Shown here: piece after piece, positions 1 to 8,718 of the stretch
How the letters are laid out: each line of letters begins with the position of its first letter
Position numbering within the stretch: position 1 is the first letter of the stretch
Assembly (NCBI RefSeq): GCF_022354825.1
Contig: NZ_CP031168.1
Location: forward strand, 4,155,501 to 4,219,500
Source of the DNA: Paenibacillus sp. H1-7
GTDB taxonomy: Bacteria > Bacillota > Bacilli > Paenibacillales > NBRC-103111
DNA: 64,000 nt
Reading direction: 5' to 3'
Position numbers and translations under genes: made by a program
Notes under the pieces: model-generated
Seen by the model: only the letters and a program-made list of their open reading frames with translations
Told to the model about the DNA's origin: nothing
Database searches by the model: none

Positions 1-34
1 TTCCAAGAAACCTAATGGACTTGGTAGGTGGACT

Positions 35-2338
35 ATGCCATATGCTGTGATACTTTCCGTAAGAGCTCTTGTTGAGTATGTGTACCGGGGCGGGAGCATC
101 GATTCCGGTTTCCGAACGACCACTTCCTTGCAGGAAGGGACGAAGGCACATCAAGCTATACAAAACAACTATGGCGAGCATGATCGCAAAGAGGTCCATT
201 TGTCCGGAGATTGGGAGCATGACGATCTTCTGATTCAACTGGAAGGCCGGTGTGACGGGATTATCCGGGAATCCGAGGGGGAGCTGATCGAGGAAATTAA
301 GTCAACCGCCGGTCGGCTAGAGCTTATCCTTGAGGATTCTCATCCTGTCCATTGGGCCCAAGCGAAATGCTACGCCTATTTATATTGTGTGCAAGAGGAG
401 CTTGAATCTATCCGGATTCGCTTGACTTACGTTCAAGTAGATACGGAGCAGACAAAGCAGTTCATTCAGTCGCTGACCCGCACAGAGCTGCAGCAGTTTA
501 TGGGTGAGGTCATCCTTCTGTATTTGCCGTATGCCAAGTTTCAGGCCCGGCATGCTGAGGCAAGGGACCGCAGTGTAAAAGAGCTGCCTTTTCCCTATGC
601 CGCGTATCGACAAGGACAACGCAAGCTGGCGGGTGCCGTCTACAAATCGATTATGGAGCGGCAAACCTTATTTGCCAAAGCGCCGACAGGAACGGGAAAA
701 ACCATCTCCACTTTATTTCCTTCGATTAAAGCAATCGGCGAAGGTCATCTGCAAAAATTGTACTATTTGACAGCCAAGACGATTACACGAACAGCGGCCG
801 AGGAAGCTTTCCGGCTAATGCGTTCCAACGGTCTACAGCTTCGGTCCGTCACATTAACCGCAAAGGATAAAATCTGCTTTAAGGAAGAAACCCGCTGTCA
901 GAAGGAATATTGCGAGTTTGCAGACGGATATTACGACCGTATCAATGCCGCCGTGCTCGATCTGCTGTCAAATGAGCAGGAGATTTCGCGCGAAGTAATA
1001 GAAGCTTATGCAATGCGGCATAAGGTGTGCCCGTTCGAGTTTTCGCTCGATGTTTCTTATGCTGCGGATGCCGTAATATGTGATTACAACTATGTATTCG
1101 ATCCCAAAGTATCGTTAAAACGAATGATGGAGGAGCAAAAGAAACAGACGGCCATTCTAATCGATGAAGCGCATAATCTGGTTGACCGCGGAAGGGACAT
1201 GTTCTCGGCCACTCTTACGAAGTATCCGTTTTTGCAGCTTAAGCGTGAATTTAAAGAGAGCAACGCGCTGCTGGCTAAGGCTGCGAACGCGGTCAACGAT
1301 TTCTTCATACGTTTTCGGAAAGCCCACTTGGAAAGCGGAAGCGTGGTGATGCCCAGTTGCCCTGAGGAGCTGGCCGAGCTACTTGAGCCGTTTATAGCTG
1401 CTGCGGAAGCCGAACTATCCGCTGGAAACGAGATGACAGCCGAAGCTGCGACAATCCTTCTCGAAACATACTTTACTGCACAAACCTTTATCCGTACGCT
1501 TGGCTACTATAATGAGGCTTATGTAACCCTAGCGGAGCTCGATCGAAACGATATCCGCTTGAAGCTGTTTTGTCTCGATCCGTCCGGTATGCTGCGCCAG
1601 ATGGCGAAAGGCTTCCGGTCGCGGATCTTTTTCTCTGCGACTTTATCGCCGCTGCATTATTACCGGGAGATGCTCGGAGGGAGTCCGGACGACTATGTAC
1701 TCACGATACCGTCGCCTTTCCGCAAAGAACAGCTGGACGTGCTGCTGCTTCCGCTCTCCACAAGGTTCCGGGATCGGGAGAGAACGAAGCGGGGCATTGC
1801 TGTTAGCCTGCACCAAATCCTGCAGGAGCGCAGCGGGAATTACTTGATCTTTTTCCCTTCATACGATTACTTGAACGAGGTTCTCGAGCTGTTCATCCAA
1901 TATCCCTTAGATGTACAGCTGTTGGTACAGCGTATAGGAATGTCGGAGGAAGAGAAGGAAGCATTCCTCGATGCATTCCAGACTAATCCGGCTAAGCCTT
2001 GCATCGGATTTGCCGTAATGGGAGGGATGTTCTCCGAAGGGATCGATCTGACAGGGGATCGGCTGACCGGGACTGTTGTCGTTGGTGTCGGCCTTCCCCA
2101 GATCAACATCGAGCGTAATCTGATCAAACAATATTTTGATCGCAATGGAAGAAACGGCTTCGATTATGCTTACGTCTATCCGGGGATCAACAAAGTGCTT
2201 CAAGCTGGAGGCCGGCTCATCCGTACGGAAACCGATCACGGGACGCTGCTGCTTGTGGATGACCGGTTCGAGCAGCGCCAGTATGAGCAGCTGCTGCCTG
2301 AAGAATGGAAGCCTCTTACAAGGTATTCACACTTCTGA
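35..2338 (+). CDS. DinG/XPD-type ATP-dependent DNA helicase with N-terminal nuclease-like domain
   Basis: This is a 767-residue superfamily 2 helicase of the Rad3/XPD/DinG group, expected to unwind DNA 5' to 3' in the cytoplasm. Residues 30-170 resemble a PD-(D/E)XK (RecB/Cas4-like) nuclease domain: H39, D74, E87-I-K89, then Q109 and Y113. Walker A is APTGTGKT near 216-223 and the DEAH box is IDEAHN. Four cysteines between them (KICF, RCQ, YCE, VCPF) fit the iron-sulfur cluster of XPD/DinG proteins. A helicase C2 domain follows (FFSATLSP, then SEGIDLTGDRLTG and the QAGGRLIR motif). ATG at 35 follows AGGTGG closely. The frame is open to the window edge, but the N-terminal sequence ISVR-like matches family starts. 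Its 3' end overlaps the convergent MocR gene by 12 bases. Confidence 0.88.
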   Translation: MPYAVILSVRALVEYVYRGGSIDSGFRTTTSLQEGTKAHQAIQNNYGEHDRKEVHLSGDWEHDDLLIQLEGRCDGIIRESEGELIEEIKSTAGRLELILEDSHPVHWAQAKCYAYLYCVQEELESIRIRLTYVQVDTEQTKQFIQSLTRTELQQFMGEVILLYLPYAKFQARHAEARDRSVKELPFPYAAYRQGQRKLAGAVYKSIMERQTLFAKAPTGTGKTISTLFPSIKAIGEGHLQKLYYLTAKTITRTAAEEAFRLMRSNGLQLRSVTLTAKDKICFKEETRCQKEYCEFADGYYDRINAAVLDLLSNEQEISREVIEAYAMRHKVCPFEFSLDVSYAADAVICDYNYVFDPKVSLKRMMEEQKKQTAILIDEAHNLVDRGRDMFSATLTKYPFLQLKREFKESNALLAKAANAVNDFFIRFRKAHLESGSVVMPSCPEELAELLEPFIAAAEAELSAGNEMTAEAATILLETYFTAQTFIRTLGYYNEAYVTLAELDRNDIRLKLFCLDPSGMLRQMAKGFRSRIFFSATLSPLHYYREMLGGSPDDYVLTIPSPFRKEQLDVLLLPLSTRFRDRERTKRGIAVSLHQILQERSGNYLIFFPSYDYLNEVLELFIQYPLDVQLLVQRIGMSEEEKEAFLDAFQTNPAKPCIGFAVMGGMFSEGIDLTGDRLTGTVVVGVGLPQINIERNLIKQYFDRNGRNGFDYAYVYPGINKVLQAGGRLIRTETDHGTLLLVDDRFEQRQYEQLLPEEWKPLTRYSHF

Positions 2339-3811
2339 TGCCAACTTGCAGCCTCCATCTCCATTCAAGTTCATTAGATCCCGGACAATACGGGAGAGTC
2401 GTTCGAGCCCTTTTTCCATATCTGTCAATGATGCGTAAGCGTAAGAAATACGCAGATGCCTGCTATTGTCCTTATCGTACAAATATCCCGGATTTAGCAG
2501 GATTCCATCCTTTAAGGCCAGCTCGAACAGCTTTCCCATATGCAGCGGCCGCGGCAGACACAGCCAAATATAGAATCCCCCGGAAGGCATATTCCAGGTT
2601 CCCAACGACCCGAAATGCTTCTCCAGTGCAGTAAGGCAAGCATCGCGCCGCACGGCGAGCTGCCGTCTAACAGTTTGCAGATGCTCCTCATATAGACCGG
2701 TGGACAGCCATTCGGCGGCAGCCCATTGAGAGATCGAGCTGGATCCGTAATCGGTCTGCATCTTGATATCGGCCAAACGTTGGATTACCGGCTCGGGTCC
2801 AATGACCCAGCCGATACGCAGCCCGGGGCTTACGGTCTTAGAAAAGCTGCCTAAGTAAAGGACGATCCCGTTGGCGTCCATTGCTTTTAACGGAGCGGGC
2901 GGCGGGTTGTCCAGCCATAAATCCCGGTATACGTCATCTTCAATAACAGGAAGGCCTTCCTTATTGCATACATCCATTAGCTGCTCGCGACGCTGCTGCG
3001 TCATCATAACGCCAGTCGGATTGTGATAGCAGGGAATCGTGTACAACAGCGCTCCGTTATGGCGTTTCTTGCAGCTAGGGAGAAGGGAGACATCAATGCC
3101 CTCGTTATCGAGCGGTATGCCCTCCATATTCATAGCGGCGGAAGGGAATACCGGCACGGAATACAGGTAAGACGGCTTTTCCAATAATACGGTCGATCCT
3201 CTGTGCAGTAATCCGAGAGAAATAAGCTGCAATGCTTGCAACGCTCCGGAAACGATCAAGATAGACGAAGGGGACGCCGTTATCCCCAGCGATTTTACAT
3301 GCCGAGAGATATGCTGCCGCAAAGCATAATTCCCTTTCGGCTCCTCATAACCGAGCGGTACGGCCTGTAATGAGATGGATTGCAGTACCTCTTGCATTCG
3401 GTGGGAAGGGAGGAGCTCCTTCGCCAGCTCGCCGGTTCCAAGGCGGATGATTCCTGGTCGAAACTCCGCCTCATTAATTTGCTGGATTGTCGGCAGGTTC
3501 GCACTATGAGCACCTGACTTCACATAGGAAGTCCAGTCGGGAGGCGGAGTCGAGGCCATCACACTCCAAGTATGGTTAACGACAATGGTGCCCGCACCGC
3601 TGCTTCCTTCGATGAAGCCGTCTGCAGTCAATTCATCCATAGCCGCTACAATTGTGCTGCGGTTTACGCCAAAGGCTTCCGCCAGCTTTCGCTGAGGCGG
3701 GATCTTCGTTCCTACGGGCCATTCTCCGTTGGCGATTTTATTGATGATGTACGCTTTGATTTGCAAATGAAGCGGGATATGAGAGGCGCGGTCAGGCTGC
3801 CAGTTCTCCAT
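2327..3811 (-). CDS. MocR/GntR-family transcription regulator with aminotransferase-like domain
   Basis: A 494-residue MocR-type regulator. Residues 12-80 form a GntR winged helix (LHLQIKAYI, KLAEAFGVNRSTI, GAGT). Residues 115-480 form a class I aminotransferase fold: NPTG with N264, EDDVY with D292/D293, and SFSKTVSPGLRIGW with the PLP lysine K325. Family members bind PLP and control transport, amino-acid or vitamin B6 genes. This one diverges from a LysE exporter at 3965 across a 153-bp gap with dyad sequences, so control of that exporter and of itself is likely (inference). AGGAGG lies about 12 bases before the ATG, a long spacing; no better start is visible. The 3' end overlaps the convergent helicase gene. 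Confidence 0.9.
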   Translation of the reverse strand: MENWQPDRASHIPLHLQIKAYIINKIANGEWPVGTKIPPQRKLAEAFGVNRSTIVAAMDELTADGFIEGSSGAGTIVVNHTWSVMASTPPPDWTSYVKSGAHSANLPTIQQINEAEFRPGIIRLGTGELAKELLPSHRMQEVLQSISLQAVPLGYEEPKGNYALRQHISRHVKSLGITASPSSILIVSGALQALQLISLGLLHRGSTVLLEKPSYLYSVPVFPSAAMNMEGIPLDNEGIDVSLLPSCKKRHNGALLYTIPCYHNPTGVMMTQQRREQLMDVCNKEGLPVIEDDVYRDLWLDNPPPAPLKAMDANGIVLYLGSFSKTVSPGLRIGWVIGPEPVIQRLADIKMQTDYGSSSISQWAAAEWLSTGLYEEHLQTVRRQLAVRRDACLTALEKHFGSLGTWNMPSGGFYIWLCLPRPLHMGKLFELALKDGILLNPGYLYDKDNSRHLRISYAYASLTDMEKGLERLSRIVRDLMNLNGDGGCKLASEV

Positions 3812-3850
3812 GTCTAAAGTGTATCCTCCTGCAGGTGTTCGTTGTCATCC

Positions 3851-3925
3851 ATTATATTATACCACTTGGTTGGTTTAGCAGCCATCCAAATGGTTGGAGC
3901 CAAGGCATCCGAAATGCATTATAAT
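3851..3925. promoter_or_regulatory. Divergent MocR/LysE control region with two dyads
   Basis: Two short dyads, ACCACTTGGT (3861-3870) and CCATCCAAATGG (3882-3893), have centres 22 bp apart, two helical turns; both are followed by GGTTGG words. A TATAAT lies at 3920-3925 for the exporter. Two overlapping TATAAT words read on the minus strand (3851-3861) for the regulator. MocR proteins typically bind paired half-sites between divergent genes. Operator assignment is inference. Confidence 0.45.
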
Positions 3926-3964
3926 GGGCAAAACAAAACGACACCAAGATAAGAGAGGGTACAG

Positions 3965-4585
3965 ATGACTGAAGCAATGATCCATGGTTTTTTACTTGCG
4001 CTAGGGCTTATTTTGCCGTTAGGCGTACAAAATGTGTTCATTATGAATCAGGGCATGAATCATTCGGCACTTAAGAAGGCTATGCCCGCTGTAATTACAG
4101 CATCATTATGCGATACGGTGATGATTGTAGCAGCCGTGTCCGGAATATCGGTCGTGGTTTTGAAGTGGGAATGGCTAAACGGCATCCTGCTTGGATTGGG
4201 CAGCTTGTTTCTGATCTATATGGGGTGGACTTTATGGACAAGCGAAGCGGTAATGCAGAATCCTGCATCGGAACAGAAATTCGACTGGCGGCGGCAAGTC
4301 GTCTTTGCAGCTTCCGTATCGTTATTGAATCCTCATGCTATTTTGGACACCATAGGGGTTATTGGGACGACTTCGATCGGCTATATAGGCGTGGAGAAGA
4401 CAGCATTTACATCAGCGGTTATCGTTGTGTCCTGGATATGGTTCACAGGCTTGGCCATTGCCGGTCATCGAATGGGGAATGTAAATTGGGCTAAAGGATT
4501 TAGGATGGGATTGTCTAAATGCTCGGCTCTTCTAATTTGGTCAACCGCGGTTTACATGGTATGGAAGCTTATCGGTTCAGCCTGA
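3965..4585 (+). CDS. LysE/ArgO-family amino-acid exporter
   Basis: A 206-residue inner-membrane protein of the LysE/ArgO family, which exports basic amino acids or related compounds. The N-terminus (FLLALGLILPLGVQNVFI) and the segment LNPHAILDTIGVIG match the two conserved LysE signatures. About five to six hydrophobic segments span the sequence, the usual family size. The start ATG follows GAGAGGG. It is divergent from the MocR regulator at 2327-3811; MocR-LysE pairs are common and suggest export induced by an amino-acid-like ligand. The substrate cannot be read from sequence. Confidence 0.88.
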   Translation: MTEAMIHGFLLALGLILPLGVQNVFIMNQGMNHSALKKAMPAVITASLCDTVMIVAAVSGISVVVLKWEWLNGILLGLGSLFLIYMGWTLWTSEAVMQNPASEQKFDWRRQVVFAASVSLLNPHAILDTIGVIGTTSIGYIGVEKTAFTSAVIVVSWIWFTGLAIAGHRMGNVNWAKGFRMGLSKCSALLIWSTAVYMVWKLIGSA

Positions 4586-4728
4586 ATATTCATAATTCGG
4601 TCAAGAAGCCTTGTCTAATGTTGCACAATGTGCCGGTTCATATTGACCTTGTACCAAGTTTTGCGTAAGATCAGGTTGCAGCAGACCGACAGTCCATGCA
4701 AATTAAGATAAAAGGAGCACCGCTTCCG

Positions 4729-5256
4729 ATGAAAACATCTACCTTCAACTATGTTCCATGGGTCGTAGGACTTTCCATTGCAATTAATGTCCTTGTGTTA
4801 CTGCTTTTATTTTTGCCGAATATTGATCCGGTTGCGGGCTTTGATCTGAAAGTATTGCCTCTATTTAACGCCATCATGAATTCATTTACCTTTGTGTTTT
4901 TGCTGGGGGCGCTATTTCTCATTTTGAAGAAATATGTATTGTGGCATCGAAGATTTATTTATGCAGCATTTACAACCACGGCGTTGTTCCTGGTCTCTTA
5001 CCTTGCTTACCATGCCATGGCACCTTCGACATCTTATGGGGGAGATGGGCCTCTAAGATATGTATATTATTTTGTGCTGCTAACCCATATCGTACTGGCC
5101 GCTGTCATTGTACCGCTATCTTTGCTAACGTTCGCACGGGGGATTACGAATAAACTGGACAAGCATCGCCGAATTGCCCGTTGGACTATGCCGCTGTGGC
5201 TTTATGTCAGCTTCACAGGAGTACTCGTTTATTTAATGATTAAACCTTATTATTGA
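4729..5256 (+). CDS. DUF420 (YozB-like) membrane protein
   Basis: A four- or five-helix membrane protein of the DUF420/YozB family; its function is not established. Hydrophobic segments are near residues 9-30, 42-65, 73-95, 110-135 and 150-172. Conserved histidines in LWHRRFIYAAF, YLAYHAM, LLTHIVLA and LDKHRRIARW are the family hallmark and could bind metal or haem. I prefer ATG 4729 (175 residues) because AAAGGAG lies just upstream; an in-frame ATG at 4696 has no ribosome binding site. It is probably monocistronic. Confidence 0.8.
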   Translation: MKTSTFNYVPWVVGLSIAINVLVLLLLFLPNIDPVAGFDLKVLPLFNAIMNSFTFVFLLGALFLILKKYVLWHRRFIYAAFTTTALFLVSYLAYHAMAPSTSYGGDGPLRYVYYFVLLTHIVLAAVIVPLSLLTFARGITNKLDKHRRIARWTMPLWLYVSFTGVLVYLMIKPYY

Positions 5257-5321
5257 TATAGGGGAAGTTAGAGGGGTCACAACATTACGCCGCCGACATT
5301 GGGTCGAGCGGTGTTTTTGTA

Positions 5322-5513
5322 TCATCTTGTAATACCGTGAGGATTGGCAGGCACCTTGCCGTTCAAAAATTCGAATTCATACTCGTACGAATCCGTCGGA
5401 ATAGGATTGACCAAAACAAACCTCGAACGAAGTTCATTGATCCCGACAAGAAATAAAGAGACCAAGCAAACGATAGCGATGATTCTTTGGATAGGCTTTG
5501 GGTGGATTCTCAT
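5322..5513 (-). CDS. Small single-pass membrane protein, unknown
   Basis: A 63-residue protein with a basic N-terminus (MRIHPKPIQR) and one hydrophobic segment at about residues 11-25, followed by a polar outward-facing tail ending NPHGITR. The case for a real gene is the strong AGGAGG eight bases before the ATG on the minus strand and absence of any overlapping gene. No family is recognised. Confidence 0.5.
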   Translation of the reverse strand: MRIHPKPIQRIIAIVCLVSLFLVGINELRSRFVLVNPIPTDSYEYEFEFLNGKVPANPHGITR

Positions 5514-5759
5514 GGCAATTCCTCCTGTAACCTTAGATGACTTTATTGTAAATGTAAAGTGTAATAGGAGTATTAGGCGTACATTTAATTAATGTTAACG
5601 TCGCAGGTAAGAGAGATTCAGTTAACGAAATAAGTTCCCCCCTAAAAACATTAGGAGAAGAACTTATTCCGATCTTGATAAATAATTATTAGAACATGCT
5701 GCCTATGAAATGTGGTAACAGTAATTAGTATGTAAGTGAATGAGGCAAACTATACCCTG

Positions 5760-6062
5760 TTATTTGGTCACATAATAAGCTCCGGGAGGCAATGCCGTTC
5801 CTTTATTCACAACGACCAGACCGACTCCGCCTGGAATGTAAGCTACTCTTGAGTCGGGATTCGTCACATAGTAGCCCGGTACGACGACTCCGTTTACATT
5901 CGTTTGACCGACGCTGCCGGAGATTACGGCAGGTGTAGTTTTTGACGGTTCCGACGTTGCCTTAGCCCCGGAGTCGGTCGCAGCGGCTGCACCGGCAGCG
6001 GCAGGCAGCATGAAGACAGCGCACATTGCCATGATCCCTAATTGCATGTTCAACTTGTTCAT
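5760..6062 (-). CDS. Small secreted protein, unknown
   Basis: A roughly 100-residue exported protein. Residues 1-28 form a signal peptide with hydrophobic core LGIMAMCAVFMLPAAAGAAA and a plausible cleavage after an Ala-rich stretch. The mature part is a Ser/Thr/Ala-rich linker followed by a Gly/Val-rich domain with the similar phrases VNGVVVPGYYVTN and NKGTALPPGAYYVTK, suggesting two copies of a short beta unit. ATG 6062 is preferred over the in-frame TTG at 6065 because AAGGAG sits nine bases upstream of it. No family is recognised. Confidence 0.6.
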   Translation of the reverse strand: MNKLNMQLGIMAMCAVFMLPAAAGAAAATDSGAKATSEPSKTTPAVISGSVGQTNVNGVVVPGYYVTNPDSRVAYIPGGVGLVVVNKGTALPPGAYYVTK

Positions 6063-6543
6063 CAATCATCTCTCCTTATACCTGGTCTTATCATGACTGC
6101 TCTTGTTGTTATGGGAATTATTACCCAAATCATTCTATTTGAAGCACATGTTGATAGAGAAGTTGTGAAAACTATATTCTCCAATGTAAGCGTATTCTGG
6201 ATTGTAAAGTTTTATACAAAATGTTTGCCGAATACATAAAAAAGCCCAACATGTTCAGGCCGGACTTTCTTGCATAATAGTTATATAGAAAATATGCAGT
6301 CTTGCTTTCTTTAAGCTTAAGCTCCAGTCGAACCATTAAATCGTTCTCGGTAGATGAACAGCAGGTTCATATTGAATTCGTCACACCGGCTTCAAGAAAG
6401 GCCGGATGGCTAAACATCATCTGAGCGGAATGATTTTTTATAACATTAATAATTAATAACATTAATATAAGTTGCTGGGTAATTGATCAAGATGACGGGT
6501 AAAGTAATTGGAGAATCTTGTGCACACTTGGAGGGATGAGGGA
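6063..6543. other. AT-rich intergenic stretch with direct repeat
   Basis: About 480 bases without a convincing gene. It contains the 12-base direct repeat ATAACATTAATA at 6440-6451 and 6456-6467, and a CCGGC/GCCGG hairpin near 6392-6411. Nothing here resembles a known RNA family to me. Confidence 0.4.
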
Positions 6544-6780
6544 ATGGACGCCAAAAAAGTGGAAGAGCAGCTCGCCCAAACGCTGACGGAAGGCGAAATG
6601 GAACAGCAGGACACGACGGAAGCGGCACGAAAACGACTGCCTATAAAAACGGAAATCCGCATACAAGCGCAAGTCGAGCCTGTGGTCGAAGAGACGAAGC
6701 TGTACCGGCAAATGGCGGAAGAGATCGATAACCGCTATGACCGGATACTCGGTAGAAATTCCGACGACAATAAAAAGTAA
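6544..6780 (+). CDS. Small charged protein, unknown
   Basis: A 78-residue, highly charged, probably helical and soluble protein (MDAKKVEEQLAQTLTEGE at the N-terminus, NRYDRILGRNSDD near the end). ATG 6544 has GGAGGG about eight bases upstream; the frame also extends to a TTG at 6508. A bidirectional terminator follows at 6827. No domain is recognised. Confidence 0.5.
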   Translation: MDAKKVEEQLAQTLTEGEMEQQDTTEAARKRLPIKTEIRIQAQVEPVVEETKLYRQMAEEIDNRYDRILGRNSDDNKK

Positions 6781-6826
6781 CGCTGCTGCCTGGACGCCGA
6801 CGTGATCGGTGAAGAGCAGTAAAAAA

Positions 6827-6860
6827 AGCCCTGGCATAGGTGACTATACCAGGGCTCTTT
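6827..6860. terminator. Bidirectional rho-independent terminator
   Basis: AGCCCTGG (6827-6834) pairs perfectly with CCAGGGCT (6849-6856). It is flanked by seven A on the left and TCTTT on the right, so it can serve both the small + gene and the convergent SLH gene. Confidence 0.85.
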
Positions 6861-6879
6861 ATGCTGAATTTCCGGAAAA

Positions 6880-8523
6880 CTATTCCTGCGTTACTTGAAC
6901 ACCCGCAGCAACACGGGTACCGTTCGTAGTTACAACCGTCAAAGTGAACTGGGTTACGTTACCTTTAATAAATACGTAGCCTGCATTGTCAATCATTACC
7001 GAACCGGTATCCCCCTTGGAAGGATCGCCTACGACATCCTCAGCCATGAACTGGATTCCCAATGCAAAGTTGTAATCCTGAATTTCTTCACGCTCATATT
7101 CATTGCCGTAATTATCGGTAACCAGCATATCCATTTCTTCATAGGCGTTGAATACTCCGCCATATACACCGCTTGTTACTGTGGATACCGTTGCTTTAAT
7201 AGTGGTATCTCTTGCCTCGACTTTCTGAGTAGAGATCGTTTCGTCCTTAACGGTTACCGGAACGGAAAGCTGCTTCTTCTCGCCGGAAATCGTCTTATAA
7301 AGAATGTTGATTGTTGCTGTACCCGCTTTGTTGCCTAGAATATACCCTTTATGGTCAGCAGATACGGCAGCTTTGACAATCGTTGGATTCGAAGAGGTAA
7401 CGGACTCGATAAGACCGGGAGCCGCCACTTCATCACCGGATGTCGTTGTAACGGTGATTTCGATTTCTTTGGCAAACATGCTCTGAGTAGGGTCCTCGGC
7501 TTCGGCTCTCGTAGCGTAGCCGGATTCTCCGGTTGCGGATTCCGTCAAACCGCTATCGATAACGTTACTGAGCGTGTAGGATTCAGGAACCCAGTATTTG
7601 TAATCTCCTGTGGAGCTAGAAACGCTGCCGACGGTTAATGTTGCGGATGCAGTGCCGATCGTCGAGCTGTCAATACCGCCTAAAGTAACGACATAGCTTC
7701 CTGATGTCAGCTTGTTGTCTGTTGACAGAGTCAAAGTAGCTGTTTTCTTATCCACTTCCCAATTTGTCGTAACAGGGAGCAGAGTACCGTCTTTACTTAC
7801 CGTAAACGAAGCTTTGGCTGTATCTACTGTCTTGTCGAGTGCTACGACGATAGTCACATCACCTTGAGCTCGTACCGAGGCTACCGACACTTTATTTTCA
7901 TTTGCCGGCTGCTCCGTTGTTGGCGGCGCCGGCAAAGAGCCGTATGCACCTACAACTAGATCCGCGCGGGTAGCTGCGGCATCGCCATTTTTATTGGAAG
8001 GATGAATGCCAAGCTCGGTCGCTTGCTTCACCGCATTCGCATACCAAGGAGTTGCGGATGTATCTACCTTTTTACCGAGGCCTTTCAGCAGCACCGTATC
8101 CAATTGACCGACTGTAACATTATCGCCAGGAGCGAAAGTGGTTTCCGTCATGCCGTCGATCAGACCGGCTTTTTTGGCTGCCTCGATATAAGGAATCGCC
8201 CAGCCGTTGGCAGGATCGTTCGCTTGAACGTCTGTGAAGCTGGAGGTTTGAAGCGATGTGTCCACTTTCAGGCCGAACACAAGAGAAGCTACTTTGGCGA
8301 ATTGTGCGCGGGTCATATTTTGCGAAATGCCGAATGTATCGCTGGATACGCCTTCAAAAATACCTTTCGACAGAAGCGTGTCAATTTTGGTTTTTAAACC
8401 GGATTCGATTCCGGCGAGATCTGTATAATCTGCTGACGTTTTGGCTGTGTCCGCCATTGCAACCGATGCGAACATAGAAAATGCCATTGCTGTAGTTGCA
8501 ACCAGCGTAATGCTTTTTTTCAT
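6880..8523 (-). CDS. S-layer-homology surface protein with Ig-like (Big) domains
   Basis: A 547-residue exported protein. The signal peptide is residues 1-24, cleaved at AMA/D. Residues about 33-200 hold SLH repeats (FGISQNMTRAQFAKVASLVFG, then FTDV...AIPYIEAAKKAGLIDG and NVTVGQLDTVLLKGLG), which bind pyruvylated secondary wall polymer. Residues 215-310 are a beta-rich domain (TFTV-type, SGSYVVTLGG). Residues 350-440 resemble a bacterial Ig-like Big_2 domain (VTSSNPTIVKAAVSADHKGYILGNKAGTA-type pattern). GAGGAGAA precedes the ATG. It is divergent from the M23 peptidase at 8719. A structural or ligand-binding cell-surface role is likely; the partner is unknown. Confidence 0.85.
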   Translation of the reverse strand: MKKSITLVATTAMAFSMFASVAMADTAKTSADYTDLAGIESGLKTKIDTLLSKGIFEGVSSDTFGISQNMTRAQFAKVASLVFGLKVDTSLQTSSFTDVQANDPANGWAIPYIEAAKKAGLIDGMTETTFAPGDNVTVGQLDTVLLKGLGKKVDTSATPWYANAVKQATELGIHPSNKNGDAAATRADLVVGAYGSLPAPPTTEQPANENKVSVASVRAQGDVTIVVALDKTVDTAKASFTVSKDGTLLPVTTNWEVDKKTATLTLSTDNKLTSGSYVVTLGGIDSSTIGTASATLTVGSVSSSTGDYKYWVPESYTLSNVIDSGLTESATGESGYATRAEAEDPTQSMFAKEIEITVTTTSGDEVAAPGLIESVTSSNPTIVKAAVSADHKGYILGNKAGTATINILYKTISGEKKQLSVPVTVKDETISTQKVEARDTTIKATVSTVTSGVYGGVFNAYEEMDMLVTDNYGNEYEREEIQDYNFALGIQFMAEDVVGDPSKGDTGSVMIDNAGYVFIKGNVTQFTLTVVTTNGTRVAAGVQVTQE

Positions 8524-8562
8524 CGTAATGGTTCTCCTCTTCTATATAATCTACTAAAGTCA

Positions 8563-8592
8563 ATCATACTACGAGTTTAACCGAAATGCCAA
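8563..8592 (-). promoter_or_regulatory. Candidate SigA promoter of the SLH gene
   Basis: Reading the minus strand, TTGGCA (8592-8587), an 18-base spacer and TATGAT (8568-8563) form a plausible SigA promoter about 40 bases upstream of the start codon. Confidence 0.45.
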
Positions 8593-8718
8593 CATACGAA
8601 TAGTGGCAGGTTTAGTTATAACAAAGAAATCATTGTAATCCTCTTAAAAAGATGTGAGAATGGGAGGGAACCCTAATATTTACAGTAAGATCGGGATTAT
8701 CCGGAGGATGAAATAAAG

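Noticed and set aside
6042..6239. 65-codon hydrophobic frame on the + strand
   Set aside because: It overlaps the start of the secreted protein on the other strand and has no convincing ribosome site.
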